DNA of 19,223 nucleotides. Source: Bacillota bacterium (lineage in GTDB: Bacteria > Bacillota > Clostridia > Lachnospirales > Lachnospiraceae). How positions within the stretch are numbered: the first letter of the stretch is position 1; each line of letters starts with the position of its first letter. Of the stretch, positions 1 through 8,148 are shown piece after piece. The position numbers and the translations under genes were made by a program. The notes under the pieces were generated by a model. That model was not told where the DNA came from. It saw only the letters and a program-made list of their open reading frames with translations, and ran no database searches. The stretch is from positions 2,341 to 21,563 of the forward strand of contig JAGFXQ010000022.1 of assembly GCA_017861355.1 (NCBI GenBank), read 5' to 3'.

Positions 1-61
1 CTTTGTGTCTATAAATACCCTGAGTTATTAAATATAGCATATAATCTTTCCAGCTTGAAAG

Positions 62-110
62 TAAAAAAATAAAACAGATGATCTACTAAGCAGACTGATC
101 TATTTTTTAT
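62..110. terminator. Candidate bidirectional rho-independent terminator after mgsA
   Basis: On the minus strand, an imperfect GC-poor hairpin (about 75-105, inner stem around CTGC-TTA-GTAG) is followed by a T-rich run, TTTTATTTTTTT. On the plus strand the same hairpin is followed by TATTTTTTAT. The flanking A and T tracts can pair with each other. This suits termination of mgsA transcription and possibly of a convergent gene to the left. The stem is imperfect, so confidence is moderate. Confidence 0.5.
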
Positions 111-123
111 GATGTCTCTTTCC

Positions 124-184
124 CCTGTATGAGCTTGTGAATACAGATATAGAATGTAAATCAGCAATCATAGTCTCATACAGG
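124..184. repeat. Long-range inverted repeat with a competing inner partner
   Basis: CCTGTATGAG at 124-133 and CTCATACAGG at 175-184 are perfect 10-bp inverted repeats separated by 41 bases. The left arm can also pair locally: CTGTAT at 125-130 is complementary to ATACAG at 141-146. The two stems cannot form together. It lies downstream of the mgsA stop and upstream of the candidate terminator in the direction of mgsA transcription. Confidence 0.6.
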
Positions 185-223
185 AAGCAGACCTTTCAAT
201 TATCTTTGTAATGTGCTATTACA

Positions 224-622
224 TCAGGTTTTAAAAAGTTCTCTCCAGTCAAGATCACCGCGATCCAATGCCTTCACCATCAACTCTGCCGTTGCAAGGT
301 TGGTGGCCAAAGGAATATTGTGTTTATCACAGAGCTGAAAGATATTATTTACATCAGGCTCATGAGATTTTGGTGTTAACGGATCTCTTAAAAAGATAAC
401 CAGATCCATCTGGTTGTGTTCAATCTGCGAACCTAACTGCTGCTCGCCGCCAAGATGACCAGCCAGATATTTATGAACTGACAGATTGGTTACCTCTTCT
501 ATCAGGCGTCCGGTAGTTCCGGTTGCATAAAGAACATGTTTACTTAAAATACCGCGGTAAGCGATGCAAAAATTCTGCATAAGTTTTTTCTTTGAATCAT
601 GAGCAATCATACCAATATTCAT
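224..622 (-). CDS. mgsA: Methylglyoxal synthase
   Basis: Converts dihydroxyacetone phosphate to methylglyoxal and phosphate in the cytosol, a bypass of lower glycolysis used when phosphate is short or sugar phosphates build up. The 132-residue length matches Bacillus-type MgsA; the E. coli enzyme is longer at both ends. Visible family motifs are AHD at 7-9, YATGTTG at 32-38, the GG.QQ.G segment at 58-64, RDPL at 79-82, the HEPDV segment at 87-91 and the IPLATN segment at 103-108. By alignment from memory, residue 60 (codon 443-445, GAG) falls at the catalytic Asp (Asp71 of E. coli) but is Glu here. All other active-site positions I can place (H8, D80, H87, D90) are kept. The ATG is preceded by GGGAGGT at good spacing. 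It is the last gene of the shape cluster, 97 bp after rodA, and may be co-transcribed with it. Confidence 0.93.
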   Translation of the reverse strand: MNIGMIAHDSKKKLMQNFCIAYRGILSKHVLYATGTTGRLIEEVTNLSVHKYLAGHLGGEQQLGSQIEHNQMDLVIFLRDPLTPKSHEPDVNNIFQLCDKHNIPLATNLATAELMVKALDRGDLDWRELFKT

Positions 623-719
623 ATTTACCTCCCTTCTGCTGCATTATGAAATACAGCTCAATCCATGCCAACTTTAGACAAGTTTGTGCCGAGGATTATG
701 CCGGCGCAGACCTCAGGGA

Positions 720-1835
720 TTAACCCCTAGTCCTTTTTGGCTGCAAGCCAATATTAAGAATCATACCAACTCCCATCATACCGCTCAGGAGTGAGCTTAA
801 ACCATAACTTAAAAATGGTAATGGTATACCTGTATTTGGTAAAAGCTTTGTTGCTACTCCAATATTTACAAACACCTGGAATGTAAACATAGAGGCTATG
901 CCGATAGCAATCAGCATACCCATATAATCCGGAGCCTGTCTTGCCGTCTTAATACAAATATAGATGATAATGGAGTATAAGCCTAATAAAACACAGCTTC
1001 CAATAAAACCGAATTCCTCACCGAACACCGAAAAGATAAAATCACTTTCGGATACCGGAATGATATCATAATTACGATCCTTCACTGAATCAAATATCTT
1101 ACCGTGAAGCTCACCGGAACCAATTGCACTCACGCTATTATCCTGTTGGAACATGGTTGATTCATATTCCTCCGGATTAAGGATGGATAATACACGCTCC
1201 TGCTGGTAAGGTCTGAGAAGAACCTGATAATCCTGTTGGATATACCAGAACAGACCCATAATACAGGGGATTCCGATAACAAGTATCGGTAAAATAATCT
1301 TCCAACTTAAACCTGCCGCAAAAATCATCATAATAAAGATAAATAATATAACCAGGCTAGTGGAAAGGTTTGTTTGAATCAGTATTAAAAAGGTCGGTAT
1401 TCCAATCGAGACGGTAGCAAATAACAGAACAAAACCATTATTTATCTTCGCTCGGAAAATGGTGTAAATCTTGGCTGCAAAAATAATTAGAATTATTTTC
1501 GTCAATTCCGAAGGCTGAAATTCAAAGAAGCCCAAATTTAACCATCGTCTGGCATTATTATGTTCTACACCATTTAGTTTTACCAATACTAAAAACACCA
1601 GATTTATTATATACAAAACAATATAAAAACTTGAGATGAAATGGTAATCAATTAAGGATAAGATCAGTGCTCCTACGATACCGATTGTTAATCCAAATAC
1701 TTGCTTCAAAAATAAATTTTCATCTTCTGTTTGTACCTGCTTAATCAGATAGGCACCAATGACACCCATCAATATTACAATGATAATTAAGGGTATATTA
1801 TATCGTTTGAAATCATATTGCTTAAAATTAAACAT
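720..1835 (-). CDS. rodA: RodA, SEDS-family peptidoglycan glycosyltransferase
   Basis: Polytopic membrane enzyme that polymerises glycan strands from lipid II during cell elongation, working with its class B PBP partner. The product is 371 residues with about ten hydrophobic segments. SEDS landmarks are ARRW (W98), QPSEL at 107-111, the loop Asp in ESDFIF (D265, the position of the catalytic Asp in characterised RodA proteins), GEEFGFIG at 272-279 and GIPLPFLSYG at 336-345. The open frame extends upstream to 1892, but that would overlap minE. I choose the ATG at 1835 because AAGGAT at 1845-1850 lies 9 bases upstream and the hydrophobic core then starts at the usual distance. The RBS overlaps the minE stop codon, which suggests coupling. 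FtsW is the alternative, but linkage to mreBCD and PBP2 favours RodA. Confidence 0.94.
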   Translation of the reverse strand: MFNFKQYDFKRYNIPLIIIVILMGVIGAYLIKQVQTEDENLFLKQVFGLTIGIVGALILSLIDYHFISSFYIVLYIINLVFLVLVKLNGVEHNNARRWLNLGFFEFQPSELTKIILIIFAAKIYTIFRAKINNGFVLLFATVSIGIPTFLILIQTNLSTSLVILFIFIMMIFAAGLSWKIILPILVIGIPCIMGLFWYIQQDYQVLLRPYQQERVLSILNPEEYESTMFQQDNSVSAIGSGELHGKIFDSVKDRNYDIIPVSESDFIFSVFGEEFGFIGSCVLLGLYSIIIYICIKTARQAPDYMGMLIAIGIASMFTFQVFVNIGVATKLLPNTGIPLPFLSYGLSSLLSGMMGVGMILNIGLQPKRTRG

Positions 1836-1844
1836 CTGGTCAAC

Positions 1845-1850
1845 ATCCTT
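1845..1850 (-). promoter_or_regulatory. RBS deciding the rodA start
   Basis: AAGGAT on the minus strand overlaps the TAA stop of minE and lies 9 bases before the ATG at 1835. It supports this start over the longer open frame that would run into minE. Confidence 0.7.
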
Positions 1851-2124
1851 ACTTCTTGGGAGACTTAAGATCCTTGATTGGAATATTAGCAAATAATGCA
1901 GGAACTGAACCGTTGTTCGATTCAGATTCCATTTGCGTGATCTTAATATCCAGTCCTTCTAAGTCGATTTCAATATATTTCGATATTACAGCAATAATAT
2001 CATTCTTAATTTGTTCCATAATCTCGGGCGAACACCCTGCGCGGTCGGAAACTAATACAAGCTTCAATCGATCTTTCGCAATACTGCCGGTCCCCTTTTT
2101 CTTAAAAAAATCCGAAAAGCCCAT
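1849..2124 (-). CDS. minE: MinE, topological specificity factor for division-site selection
   Basis: Small cytosolic protein that stimulates the MinD ATPase at the membrane and clears MinCD from midcell, producing pole-to-pole oscillation. The 91-residue length is typical. The N-terminal part (MGFSDFFKKK) fits the membrane-binding amphipathic segment. The anti-MinCD region follows with IAKDRLKLVLVSDR at 15-28, and the C-terminal dimerisation and topology domain contains DIIAVISKYIEID at 42-54. Residues EGLDIKITQ near 56-64 match the usual beta strand. A strong GGGAGG precedes the ATG. It starts 12 bp after the minD stop and its own stop overlaps the rodA RBS, so minD-minE-rodA look like one transcript. 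The presence of MinE suggests an oscillating Min system rather than the DivIVA-anchored type of B. subtilis. Confidence 0.95.
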   Translation of the reverse strand: MGFSDFFKKKGTGSIAKDRLKLVLVSDRAGCSPEIMEQIKNDIIAVISKYIEIDLEGLDIKITQMESESNNGSVPALFANIPIKDLKSPKK

Positions 2125-2136
2125 TACGCCACCTCC

Positions 2137-2925
2137 CTATTTTTTTCGCCTTCCAAACAGTTTTCCGAATATACTCTGCTTTTCATCTAAATCAAGGAAA
2201 GGAACCTCTTCTCCAAGTATTCGCTTACAGATATTCAGGTAAGCTCTACCTGCTAAGGATTCATTGCCTACCAACGGCTCACCTTGATTTGCTGAAATGA
2301 CGATGCTTTCGTCATCAGGCACAATACCGATTAAGTCAATAGCTAAGATTTCACATACATCATCACTGGACATCATATCCCCGCGTTTTACCATGTCCAT
2401 ACGGATACGGTTAACAATTAAGTGGGTTTGTTTCATCTCGTTTGCTTCCAATAAACCAATGATGCGGTCTGCATCACGAACAGCGGAAACTTCGGGAGTG
2501 GTAACAACTAATGCTCTGTCTGCACCGGCGATGGCATTTTTGAAGCCTTGTTCAATACCTGCGGGGCAATCCATGATTATGTAATCAAATTCATCTCTGA
2601 GCTCATCAGCAAGCTTTCTCATCTGCTCCGGAGTTACAGCATTCTTATCTCTGGTTTGAGCAGACGGTAATAGATAAAGATTGGGGTAACGCTTATCTTT
2701 GATCAGGGCATTACGGATACGACAGGTACCCTCGATTACATCCACCAGATTATATACAATCCGGTTCTCTAAGCCCATGATTACATCCAGATTTCTAAGA
2801 CCGATATCGGTGTCAATTAATACAACTTTCTTGTCCAGCATCGCTAAGCCGGTACCAACGTTGGCGGTTGTGGTAGTCTTACCGACTCCACCTTTGCCCG
2901 ATGTTACTACAATAACTTCTCCCAT
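2137..2925 (-). CDS. minD: MinD, septum-site determining membrane ATPase
   Basis: ParA/MinD-family deviant Walker ATPase that dimerises with ATP on the membrane, recruits MinC and is released by MinE. The product is 262 residues from the chosen start. The deviant Walker A, SGKGGVGKTT, lies near 9-18; switch I, DTDIGLRNLD, near 39-48; the Walker B region DYIIMDCPAGIE near 114-125. The C-terminal tail SIFGKLFGRRKK is a classic amphipathic membrane-targeting helix. Two ATGs are possible: 2934 and 2925. The AGGAGG at 2937-2942 is only 2 bases before the first and 11 before the second. The second gives the family-typical short N-terminus (MGEVIVVTSGKGG), so I choose it. It lies between minC and minE in the usual order. 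Confidence 0.96.
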   Translation of the reverse strand: MGEVIVVTSGKGGVGKTTTTANVGTGLAMLDKKVVLIDTDIGLRNLDVIMGLENRIVYNLVDVIEGTCRIRNALIKDKRYPNLYLLPSAQTRDKNAVTPEQMRKLADELRDEFDYIIMDCPAGIEQGFKNAIAGADRALVVTTPEVSAVRDADRIIGLLEANEMKQTHLIVNRIRMDMVKRGDMMSSDDVCEILAIDLIGIVPDDESIVISANQGEPLVGNESLAGRAYLNICKRILGEEVPFLDLDEKQSIFGKLFGRRKK

Positions 2926-2936
2926 GTTTAACATAT

Positions 2937-2942
2937 CCTCCT
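2937..2942 (-). promoter_or_regulatory. RBS of minD with ambiguous spacing
   Basis: AGGAGG on the minus strand is 2 bases from the ATG at 2934 and 11 bases from the ATG at 2925. The first spacing is too short for normal initiation, which argues for 2925. The 11-base spacing is slightly long. Confidence 0.6.
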
Positions 2943-3066
2943 GTTATTTGGAGTAATATCCTCCCTTGTTTCTAAGGCGGTTAAAATCCCCTTGATATTA
3001 ATTTTATACATAAAGCTGCCCATGTACAGGCATTATTGTATATTAAGTGATTAGAAGTGATCCCGC

Positions 3067-3732
3067 TTACAGGTTGATGTCTTGAAGAATATTCTTATTC
3101 AGCGGTTCAATGTAGATATTACCTTCCTCAAGAAAAGCAATCTTTGCTTCTTTGATCTCCTGCTTCAAGGGCTTGTCCGGCGCTCGAGCAATTGTATCTG
3201 CAATCCGGATCTGGGTTGGGCTCATATCCAGCGCAACAACAAAGGAATTCGTATTTCCGGTTGCTCCTGCAAAAGCATTTCCTTTCAGCGACCCAAGAAC
3301 AATAATATTACCTTTGGATACGACTCTTGCTCCATGATTCACATCACCAATGATAATTACACTGGTCTCGAATTCTAAGGAAGCACCGGATCGAAGAATA
3401 CCTTTGTAGAACTGACCGGTACTGTTGCTTAGCTCTAACAGCTTTTGTTCTACTGTCTTTTTGAAGTTCTCTTCAGTCTCCGGGTCATTCTCCATCACAC
3501 ATACAATGTGCATCTCGGTATTATCACCAATGATATCTAATATTTCTCTTTGTTCTTCATTTGACAGCTTTCGGCCTTCAAAGCTTATCGCCATCTTTGC
3601 ATTTTCGAAAAATTTACTGGATTCTTTGAATTTTTCGGCAATCACAAGTTTTAATTCTTCGAAGGGCATATCAGGATTAAGAACAACAATAATGCCGTAT
3701 TTATTACCCTTGATAATAACAGAATTATTCAT
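3067..3732 (-). CDS. minC: MinC, septum-site determining inhibitor of FtsZ
   Basis: Inhibitor of FtsZ assembly that is carried to the membrane by MinD. The product is 221 residues, a normal length. The N-terminal half (about 1-105) is the less conserved FtsZ-inhibitory domain. The C-terminal half is the beta-helical MinD-binding domain, recognisable from RSGASLEF near 113-120, GDVNHGARVVSKGNIIVLG near 128-146, and GNAFAGATG near 150-158, followed by the segment with MSPTQIRIADTIAR. The last 30 residues are more variable. The ATG is preceded by GGGAAGGAG at suitable spacing. It starts about 100 bp after the PBP2 stop and is followed by a 130-bp spacer before minD, the longest spacer inside the min group. 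I see no convincing promoter in either spacer. Confidence 0.92.
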   Translation of the reverse strand: MNNSVIIKGNKYGIIVVLNPDMPFEELKLVIAEKFKESSKFFENAKMAISFEGRKLSNEEQREILDIIGDNTEMHIVCVMENDPETEENFKKTVEQKLLELSNSTGQFYKGILRSGASLEFETSVIIIGDVNHGARVVSKGNIIVLGSLKGNAFAGATGNTNSFVVALDMSPTQIRIADTIARAPDKPLKQEIKEAKIAFLEEGNIYIEPLNKNILQDINL

Positions 3733-3831
3733 TGCAATACTCCTTCCCGGTCATTTTCCGGTTTTTATTCATAACAAGTGGATTTGGTAATGCATATTTC
3801 CTCTTGTAGTGAGCGAAACTTGTGCGATCTG

Positions 3832-6681
3832 CTATTCAATCGCTGCGCCTGCATTGGAGTCCTCCGGAAGTGCTGCATTATTATCCAGAATAGCCTGTGC
3901 ATCATCTAAATTAAAGTATATCTTATAAATATCCTTTGCTAATTCCGCAGCATTATGGGAGGTGTATCCTCTCGGGATTACTACAGTTACAGAGATCTCC
4001 GGCTTATCATAAGGAGCAAACGAAACGAATAATGCATTATTCGGATTTACCTTACTAATCTGAGCAGTTCCTGTCTTACCGGCAACGGTCACACCAAAAT
4101 CACGAAATGTCGTATATACCGAACCACCGGGGACATTCACTACGGAATACATACCCTCCCATACATTATCCCAAGTGCTTTTCTGAAAATCAGTCAGCTT
4201 GTGATCGATGGTTGCTTTGTTATCCATCACCGTACCGTCCTTAGAGACCGTACGGTCTATTAAAGTTAAGTTAAAACAGGTACCGTGATTCGCAAGTGTA
4301 GTGATATACCTTGAAAGTTGAGCCGGTGTATAATCATTGGAACCTTGTCCAATCGATGAACGGACAGAATCTTCGGACGATATCTCCGGTTCCGATTCAT
4401 TTAATTCGATTCCGGAAGGTTGATTCAAACCGAAATAGGTTGCATATTTATCCAACTTAGATAAACCAAGCTGCTGATCAAACTTACCGTTATTAATACT
4501 TAAGCGCCAGCCCATCTCATAGAAGAAATAGTTACAGGACACCTTCAGCGCATCAACAATATTAACTAAACCATGGGAGCTGGGATAGATATGGCATTTT
4601 GCAGCCGGATCAATCTTAGTGAATTCTCCAAGGTCTCGAATCTTCTCTGAGGGTGTAGTAGCTCCCTCTTCCAAAGCGGCAAAAGCAGTAACCATCTTAA
4701 AGGTAGAACCCGGAGCCGTCTTCTCTGATACAGGACGATTTAACATTGGGCTTGTCTTATCGTTGGATACCTGTTTGTAATATGCAGAGTTAATCTTGTT
4801 GGCAAATTTATTATTATCATAGCTTGGATAGGTAACCAGAGCTAGAACATCACCGGTATTCACGTCAGTAATAACCACGGAACCGCTGCATGGTTCTAAC
4901 GCTAACATGGCAGGTGTGATCTCCAGAGAAGTTATCTTCTCTTTGATGAAATCATAGGGAGATTTAACACTATTTGTTAGTTTTGCAATATCGCCTTCCT
5001 TATATTCTAACACACCTTGGTCGAATAATAAAAGACAAATTTCAGTTCCTGATAATTTATATGAAAATACTAACTTGCGGTATATCTTTTTATTGAATTT
5101 GTCATCCTTCTTCAGGAGATCTTCTGTATAGGAAATCAATTTTTGATAGAGCTCATCCGCACTATAATATTCCGTTCCGACTCCAAGCTTGGATAAATCG
5201 ATCCAGTTACTGGCCAAAGCATGCTCGAGTAAGCGGCTAAGGCTGATCTTATCATTCTTATAATCGTTCAGGAAGACATCGTCTTTCGCAATATTATCCG
5301 ACAGAATGAGGTTCTTATTGACCACAGAATAGAAATAATCTAAGAATTCTTCCATATCTCCGGACTTATCATTGGTAACTGTATTATTAATGCTGAGCAA
5401 GGTATCCAACTGCTTGAATACATCCTTCATTTCGGTCTGATACTCGGAATAGGTTTTCTTCTCCAAAGAGGAAGCATCTTTATTATTAAAGTGATTAATA
5501 TCAATGATATTATTATTGATCAGAGCATTATACACCTCATAAATCGGTATTGTGATATCGCTGGCACTTTCTCCTTTACTACCGTAATTTAAGTCAGGAA
5601 CAATCTTATCCAGTAAAATACCTGCAATTCTCTTCTCAAGAATATGATAGCTACTGCGCTGTAGGTCACTGTCAATCGTCAGATAGATGTCACTTCCGGC
5701 GACCGGATCACTTCTCTCCAATACCTCAACTACTTTACCTGCGGTATTAACGCTGACAGTCTCGCTGCCCTTCGCTCCTCCAAGAATATTTTCATACTTC
5801 TTTTCTAAGCCGGCTTTACCAACTACATCTGTAGAATCATAATATTCGTTCTCTACATTCATTGCTTCCAGCTGATCCGCACTGATCAGTCCGGTATATC
5901 CAATGATATGAGAGAAATACAGACTATCTTCATATACGCGGTGTGTCTGCTGTTCTACTTCAACACCCAATAGATCGGCACTGCTTTCATTGATGGCAGC
6001 CACCGTGGTATCACTGACATTCGATGCTACTGTAATCTGTACATATTTAGGGAAGTTTAAGAATAAAGCATAGCGAACGCCCATAATCTTTAAGGATTCC
6101 TCTGTACTGTACTCGTCTGATATCTCGAACATTCTGGTATAAGCATTTCCGGTACCGTTTTTAAGAAACTCATAGACATCCTTTGCGGTTTCGCTTGGAT
6201 ATTCCTTCGGTATCTCACCATTATCATCAAGCACATAAGCAAATACATTTTTCTTAAAACGGGTTAAGTCACTGCCGTTGATGGTAAATTCGAATTCACC
6301 ATTCTCATTTAAACGGATATAGAATTCAGTGTCTAATGTATCACCATTCTTCTCAATAATCTGAATCATTCGATGAATGATCTCATTCTTCTGGGCATTG
6401 GAAGCAATCTTGGTGCTATCTTCCATTACCACAGAATAAGTCAATACATTCGAAGCTAAAAGCTTGCCTTTTCGGTCATAGATATTACCGCGGGTGCTTT
6501 TGACTTCTCTGTTCTTGGTATATTTTAATTCACTTTCTTCTACAATCGTCGGTCCTTGTACAATCTGTAAGGTAAAAAGCTCTTGTATGATGATAAAGAA
6601 CAAGACGATATAAATGATTGTGATCGGAAATAATCTGGATTTAATTAATCTTTTTAAATAATCCAAAAAAACATCAAACAA
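3832..6681 (-). CDS. mrdA: Penicillin-binding protein 2 (elongation transpeptidase), unusually long
   Basis: Class B PBP that cross-links peptidoglycan during elongation, paired with RodA. It has 949 residues, against roughly 600-720 in many bacteria. A single transmembrane segment lies at about 17-35, then the pedestal/dimerisation domain with RGNIYDRKG at 64-72. The transpeptidase domain has the catalytic SxxK (STFK, S659-K662), SxN as SCN (S715-N717) and KTG (869-871). About 240 extra residues (roughly 355-597), rich in Asp, Asn, Lys and Leu, are inserted between LTIDSDLQ and the strand SGSVVITDVNTG. Cys and His residues (C696, H697, H703, C716) cluster around the active site. The start is TTG at 6679-6681: GGAGG at 6689-6693 lies 7 bases upstream, inside the end of mreD, and no better start exists. 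Only 2 bases separate it from the mreD stop, so translation is probably coupled. Confidence 0.95.
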   Translation of the reverse strand: MFDVFLDYLKRLIKSRLFPITIIYIVLFFIIIQELFTLQIVQGPTIVEESELKYTKNREVKSTRGNIYDRKGKLLASNVLTYSVVMEDSTKIASNAQKNEIIHRMIQIIEKNGDTLDTEFYIRLNENGEFEFTINGSDLTRFKKNVFAYVLDDNGEIPKEYPSETAKDVYEFLKNGTGNAYTRMFEISDEYSTEESLKIMGVRYALFLNFPKYVQITVASNVSDTTVAAINESSADLLGVEVEQQTHRVYEDSLYFSHIIGYTGLISADQLEAMNVENEYYDSTDVVGKAGLEKKYENILGGAKGSETVSVNTAGKVVEVLERSDPVAGSDIYLTIDSDLQRSSYHILEKRIAGILLDKIVPDLNYGSKGESASDITIPIYEVYNALINNNIIDINHFNNKDASSLEKKTYSEYQTEMKDVFKQLDTLLSINNTVTNDKSGDMEEFLDYFYSVVNKNLILSDNIAKDDVFLNDYKNDKISLSRLLEHALASNWIDLSKLGVGTEYYSADELYQKLISYTEDLLKKDDKFNKKIYRKLVFSYKLSGTEICLLLFDQGVLEYKEGDIAKLTNSVKSPYDFIKEKITSLEITPAMLALEPCSGSVVITDVNTGDVLALVTYPSYDNNKFANKINSAYYKQVSNDKTSPMLNRPVSEKTAPGSTFKMVTAFAALEEGATTPSEKIRDLGEFTKIDPAAKCHIYPSSHGLVNIVDALKVSCNYFFYEMGWRLSINNGKFDQQLGLSKLDKYATYFGLNQPSGIELNESEPEISSEDSVRSSIGQGSNDYTPAQLSRYITTLANHGTCFNLTLIDRTVSKDGTVMDNKATIDHKLTDFQKSTWDNVWEGMYSVVNVPGGSVYTTFRDFGVTVAGKTGTAQISKVNPNNALFVSFAPYDKPEISVTVVIPRGYTSHNAAELAKDIYKIYFNLDDAQAILDNNAALPEDSNAGAAIE

Positions 6682-6683
6682 CC

Positions 6684-7223
6684 TTATACCTCCTCTTCCG
6701 GCTTACGTTCCAAACGGTTGTTTATCACATGTAATAGCTTATACAAAAGGACAGAGACTGCGATGGTGTAGATAATCTCAGGTAAGATCATTCTTCTGAG
6801 ATAATACAGAAAATTCAAACGACCTCTTAGTAAAAACTCGAACACATAATAGAAAAAGCCATAAAGTAAATCACTGATGCCGATAAAAACAATCGGCAAT
6901 GTGTAATCGTCATTGGAATAAACGCGGTTAGTAAATCCCATCAGGAAACCAATCAATAGATACAATAATGCGTATAAGCCAATAATATAAGAGCCAAACA
7001 TGAGATCCACCAAGATTCCGCTGAAGAAACCGATCAGCATACCGGACATTCTTCCTCTCATGTAGGCGGTAGAGACTACCAAAATCAATAACAGATTGGG
7101 CATAATATTAGCCAATTGAAAATAATGAAAGGCAGAGCTCTGGAGGACAAACAATATAATAATCTCAAGTATATAAACAATTAACCTCTTCACTCTGAAT
7201 GTAGGCCTCACTTTCAAGATCAT
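6684..7223 (-). CDS. mreD: MreD, rod-shape determining membrane protein
   Basis: Integral membrane partner of MreC in the elongation complex. The product has 179 residues with five to six hydrophobic segments, beginning near residue 13. Family-like features are the QSS segment near 28-30, NIMPNLLLILVVSTAYMRG near 39-57 and the GILVDLMFGS segment near 69-78. Identification rests mainly on hydrophobic profile and on position between mreC and PBP2, both strong here. The start is the first ATG after an in-frame TAA lying two codons upstream, so no longer version is possible, but no clear Shine-Dalgarno precedes it. A GTG a few codons in is an alternative. The spacer from mreC is 73 bp. Confidence 0.9.
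   Translation of the reverse strand: MILKVRPTFRVKRLIVYILEIIILFVLQSSAFHYFQLANIMPNLLLILVVSTAYMRGRMSGMLIGFFSGILVDLMFGSYIIGLYALLYLLIGFLMGFTNRVYSNDDYTLPIVFIGISDLLYGFFYYVFEFLLRGRLNFLYYLRRMILPEIIYTIAVSVLLYKLLHVINNRLERKPEEEV
6689..6693 (-). promoter_or_regulatory. RBS for the TTG start of PBP2, inside the mreD end
   Basis: GGAGG on the minus strand covers the last sense codons of mreD and stands 7 bases before the TTG at 6679-6681. This decides the start of PBP2 and suggests translational coupling. Confidence 0.75.
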
Positions 7224-7296
7224 ATTTTACGAATATACCACAGTGCCTCTAAAGACAAATATTCGCAAATTCTTTATTACCTCATCGAATGCTTCT

Positions 7297-8148
7297 CTAT
7301 TCGACCAGTGGTTCTTTTAACTCGGTGATAATCAAAACCTCTTCTAATCGTTCAAAATCAACGACAGGTGTTAAGTATGCAGTCTTCGTCATGTTACTGG
7401 CATCCAGCTTAATGTCGCTTACATACCCGATTAGAATACCCTGAAGGAACTTAGAACTGATATGGGAGGTCACAATCTCGTCACCGTCCTGAACCTGTGC
7501 ATCCTTATTAATTAATGCAACTCGTATCTTACCATCATCCATTAACTGTAGATCACCCTCTACATTACAGGTATCGGAGGTTTTTAAGAACATACCGCTG
7601 ACACTGCTGTTATCATCGATGATAGATCGAACTACGGAATAATTATAATGCACTTCGGTAATGATTCCGGCCAGTCCATTCCCCGCAAGAACATTCATAT
7701 CCTTCTGTAAGCCATCACGAGAACCCTTATCAATGGTAAAGATATTATACCAATTATTCGGATCCTTACTGATAACGCGAGCTGCCACCTTAGGATAATC
7801 GAGATACTTCTGATCTAAAGCATAAAGTTCGCGAAGACCATCCAACTCATACTTGTCCTGGAGTAAGAGCTTATTTTCATAAGTAAGGATACTAACCTGC
7901 TCTTTCAGCTTATCATTTTCCGCCAGTAACTCATTGATACTCTTAAAGGTATCCAGTTTATCGGAAATATAGGTTCCAATCGAATTAATTCCAACCTGCA
8001 TCGGAGTAACCACTGTACCGACTGCTTCCTTCACTGGTGAAAGCTTATCACCAAAACGGAAGGAAAAGAAGATCAGACCGATACAAAAAATTACTAATGC
8101 GATGAGAACATGCTTCGGATTAATATTAAATTTCGTCCTTCGTCTCAT
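7297..8148 (-). CDS. mreC: MreC, rod-shape determining protein
   Basis: Bitopic membrane protein whose extracytoplasmic part scaffolds PBP2 and activates RodA-PBP2. The 283-residue product has a basic N-terminus (MRRRTKFNINPKH), one transmembrane helix at about 14-30, a periplasm-facing coiled coil at about 65-105 (LLAENDKLKEQVSILTYENK region) and a C-terminal double beta-barrel domain. The barrel carries family-typical RVISKDPNNWYN near 124-135, the segment with DKGSRDGLQKDMNV near 140-153, NGLAGIITEV near 157-166 and a SSVSGMF segment near 181-187. GGAGAT precedes the ATG at good spacing. It follows mreB after a 112-bp spacer, in the canonical mreB-mreC-mreD order. Confidence 0.95.
   Translation of the reverse strand: MRRRTKFNINPKHVLIALVIFCIGLIFFSFRFGDKLSPVKEAVGTVVTPMQVGINSIGTYISDKLDTFKSINELLAENDKLKEQVSILTYENKLLLQDKYELDGLRELYALDQKYLDYPKVAARVISKDPNNWYNIFTIDKGSRDGLQKDMNVLAGNGLAGIITEVHYNYSVVRSIIDDNSSVSGMFLKTSDTCNVEGDLQLMDDGKIRVALINKDAQVQDGDEIVTSHISSKFLQGILIGYVSDIKLDASNMTKTAYLTPVVDFERLEEVLIITELKEPLVE

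Larger units (their letters stand above)
1..223. other. Non-coding region downstream of mgsA
   Basis: I see no credible gene in this stretch. It contains a near-perfect 16-bp palindrome at 46-61 (CTTTC/GAAAG arms), a likely terminator at 62-110, and a pair of perfect 10-bp inverted repeats at 124-133 and 175-184 that are described separately. Whatever gene lies to the left is outside the window. Confidence 0.6.

Noticed and set aside
46..61. 16-bp palindrome CTTTC..GAAAG as a regulatory site
   Set aside because: Two central mismatches and no visible gene or promoter to assign it to; chance is likely.
1836..1892. Longer N-terminus for RodA
   Set aside because: It would overlap the minE coding end by 44 bases and lacks its own RBS; the ATG at 1835 has AAGGAT at 9 bases.
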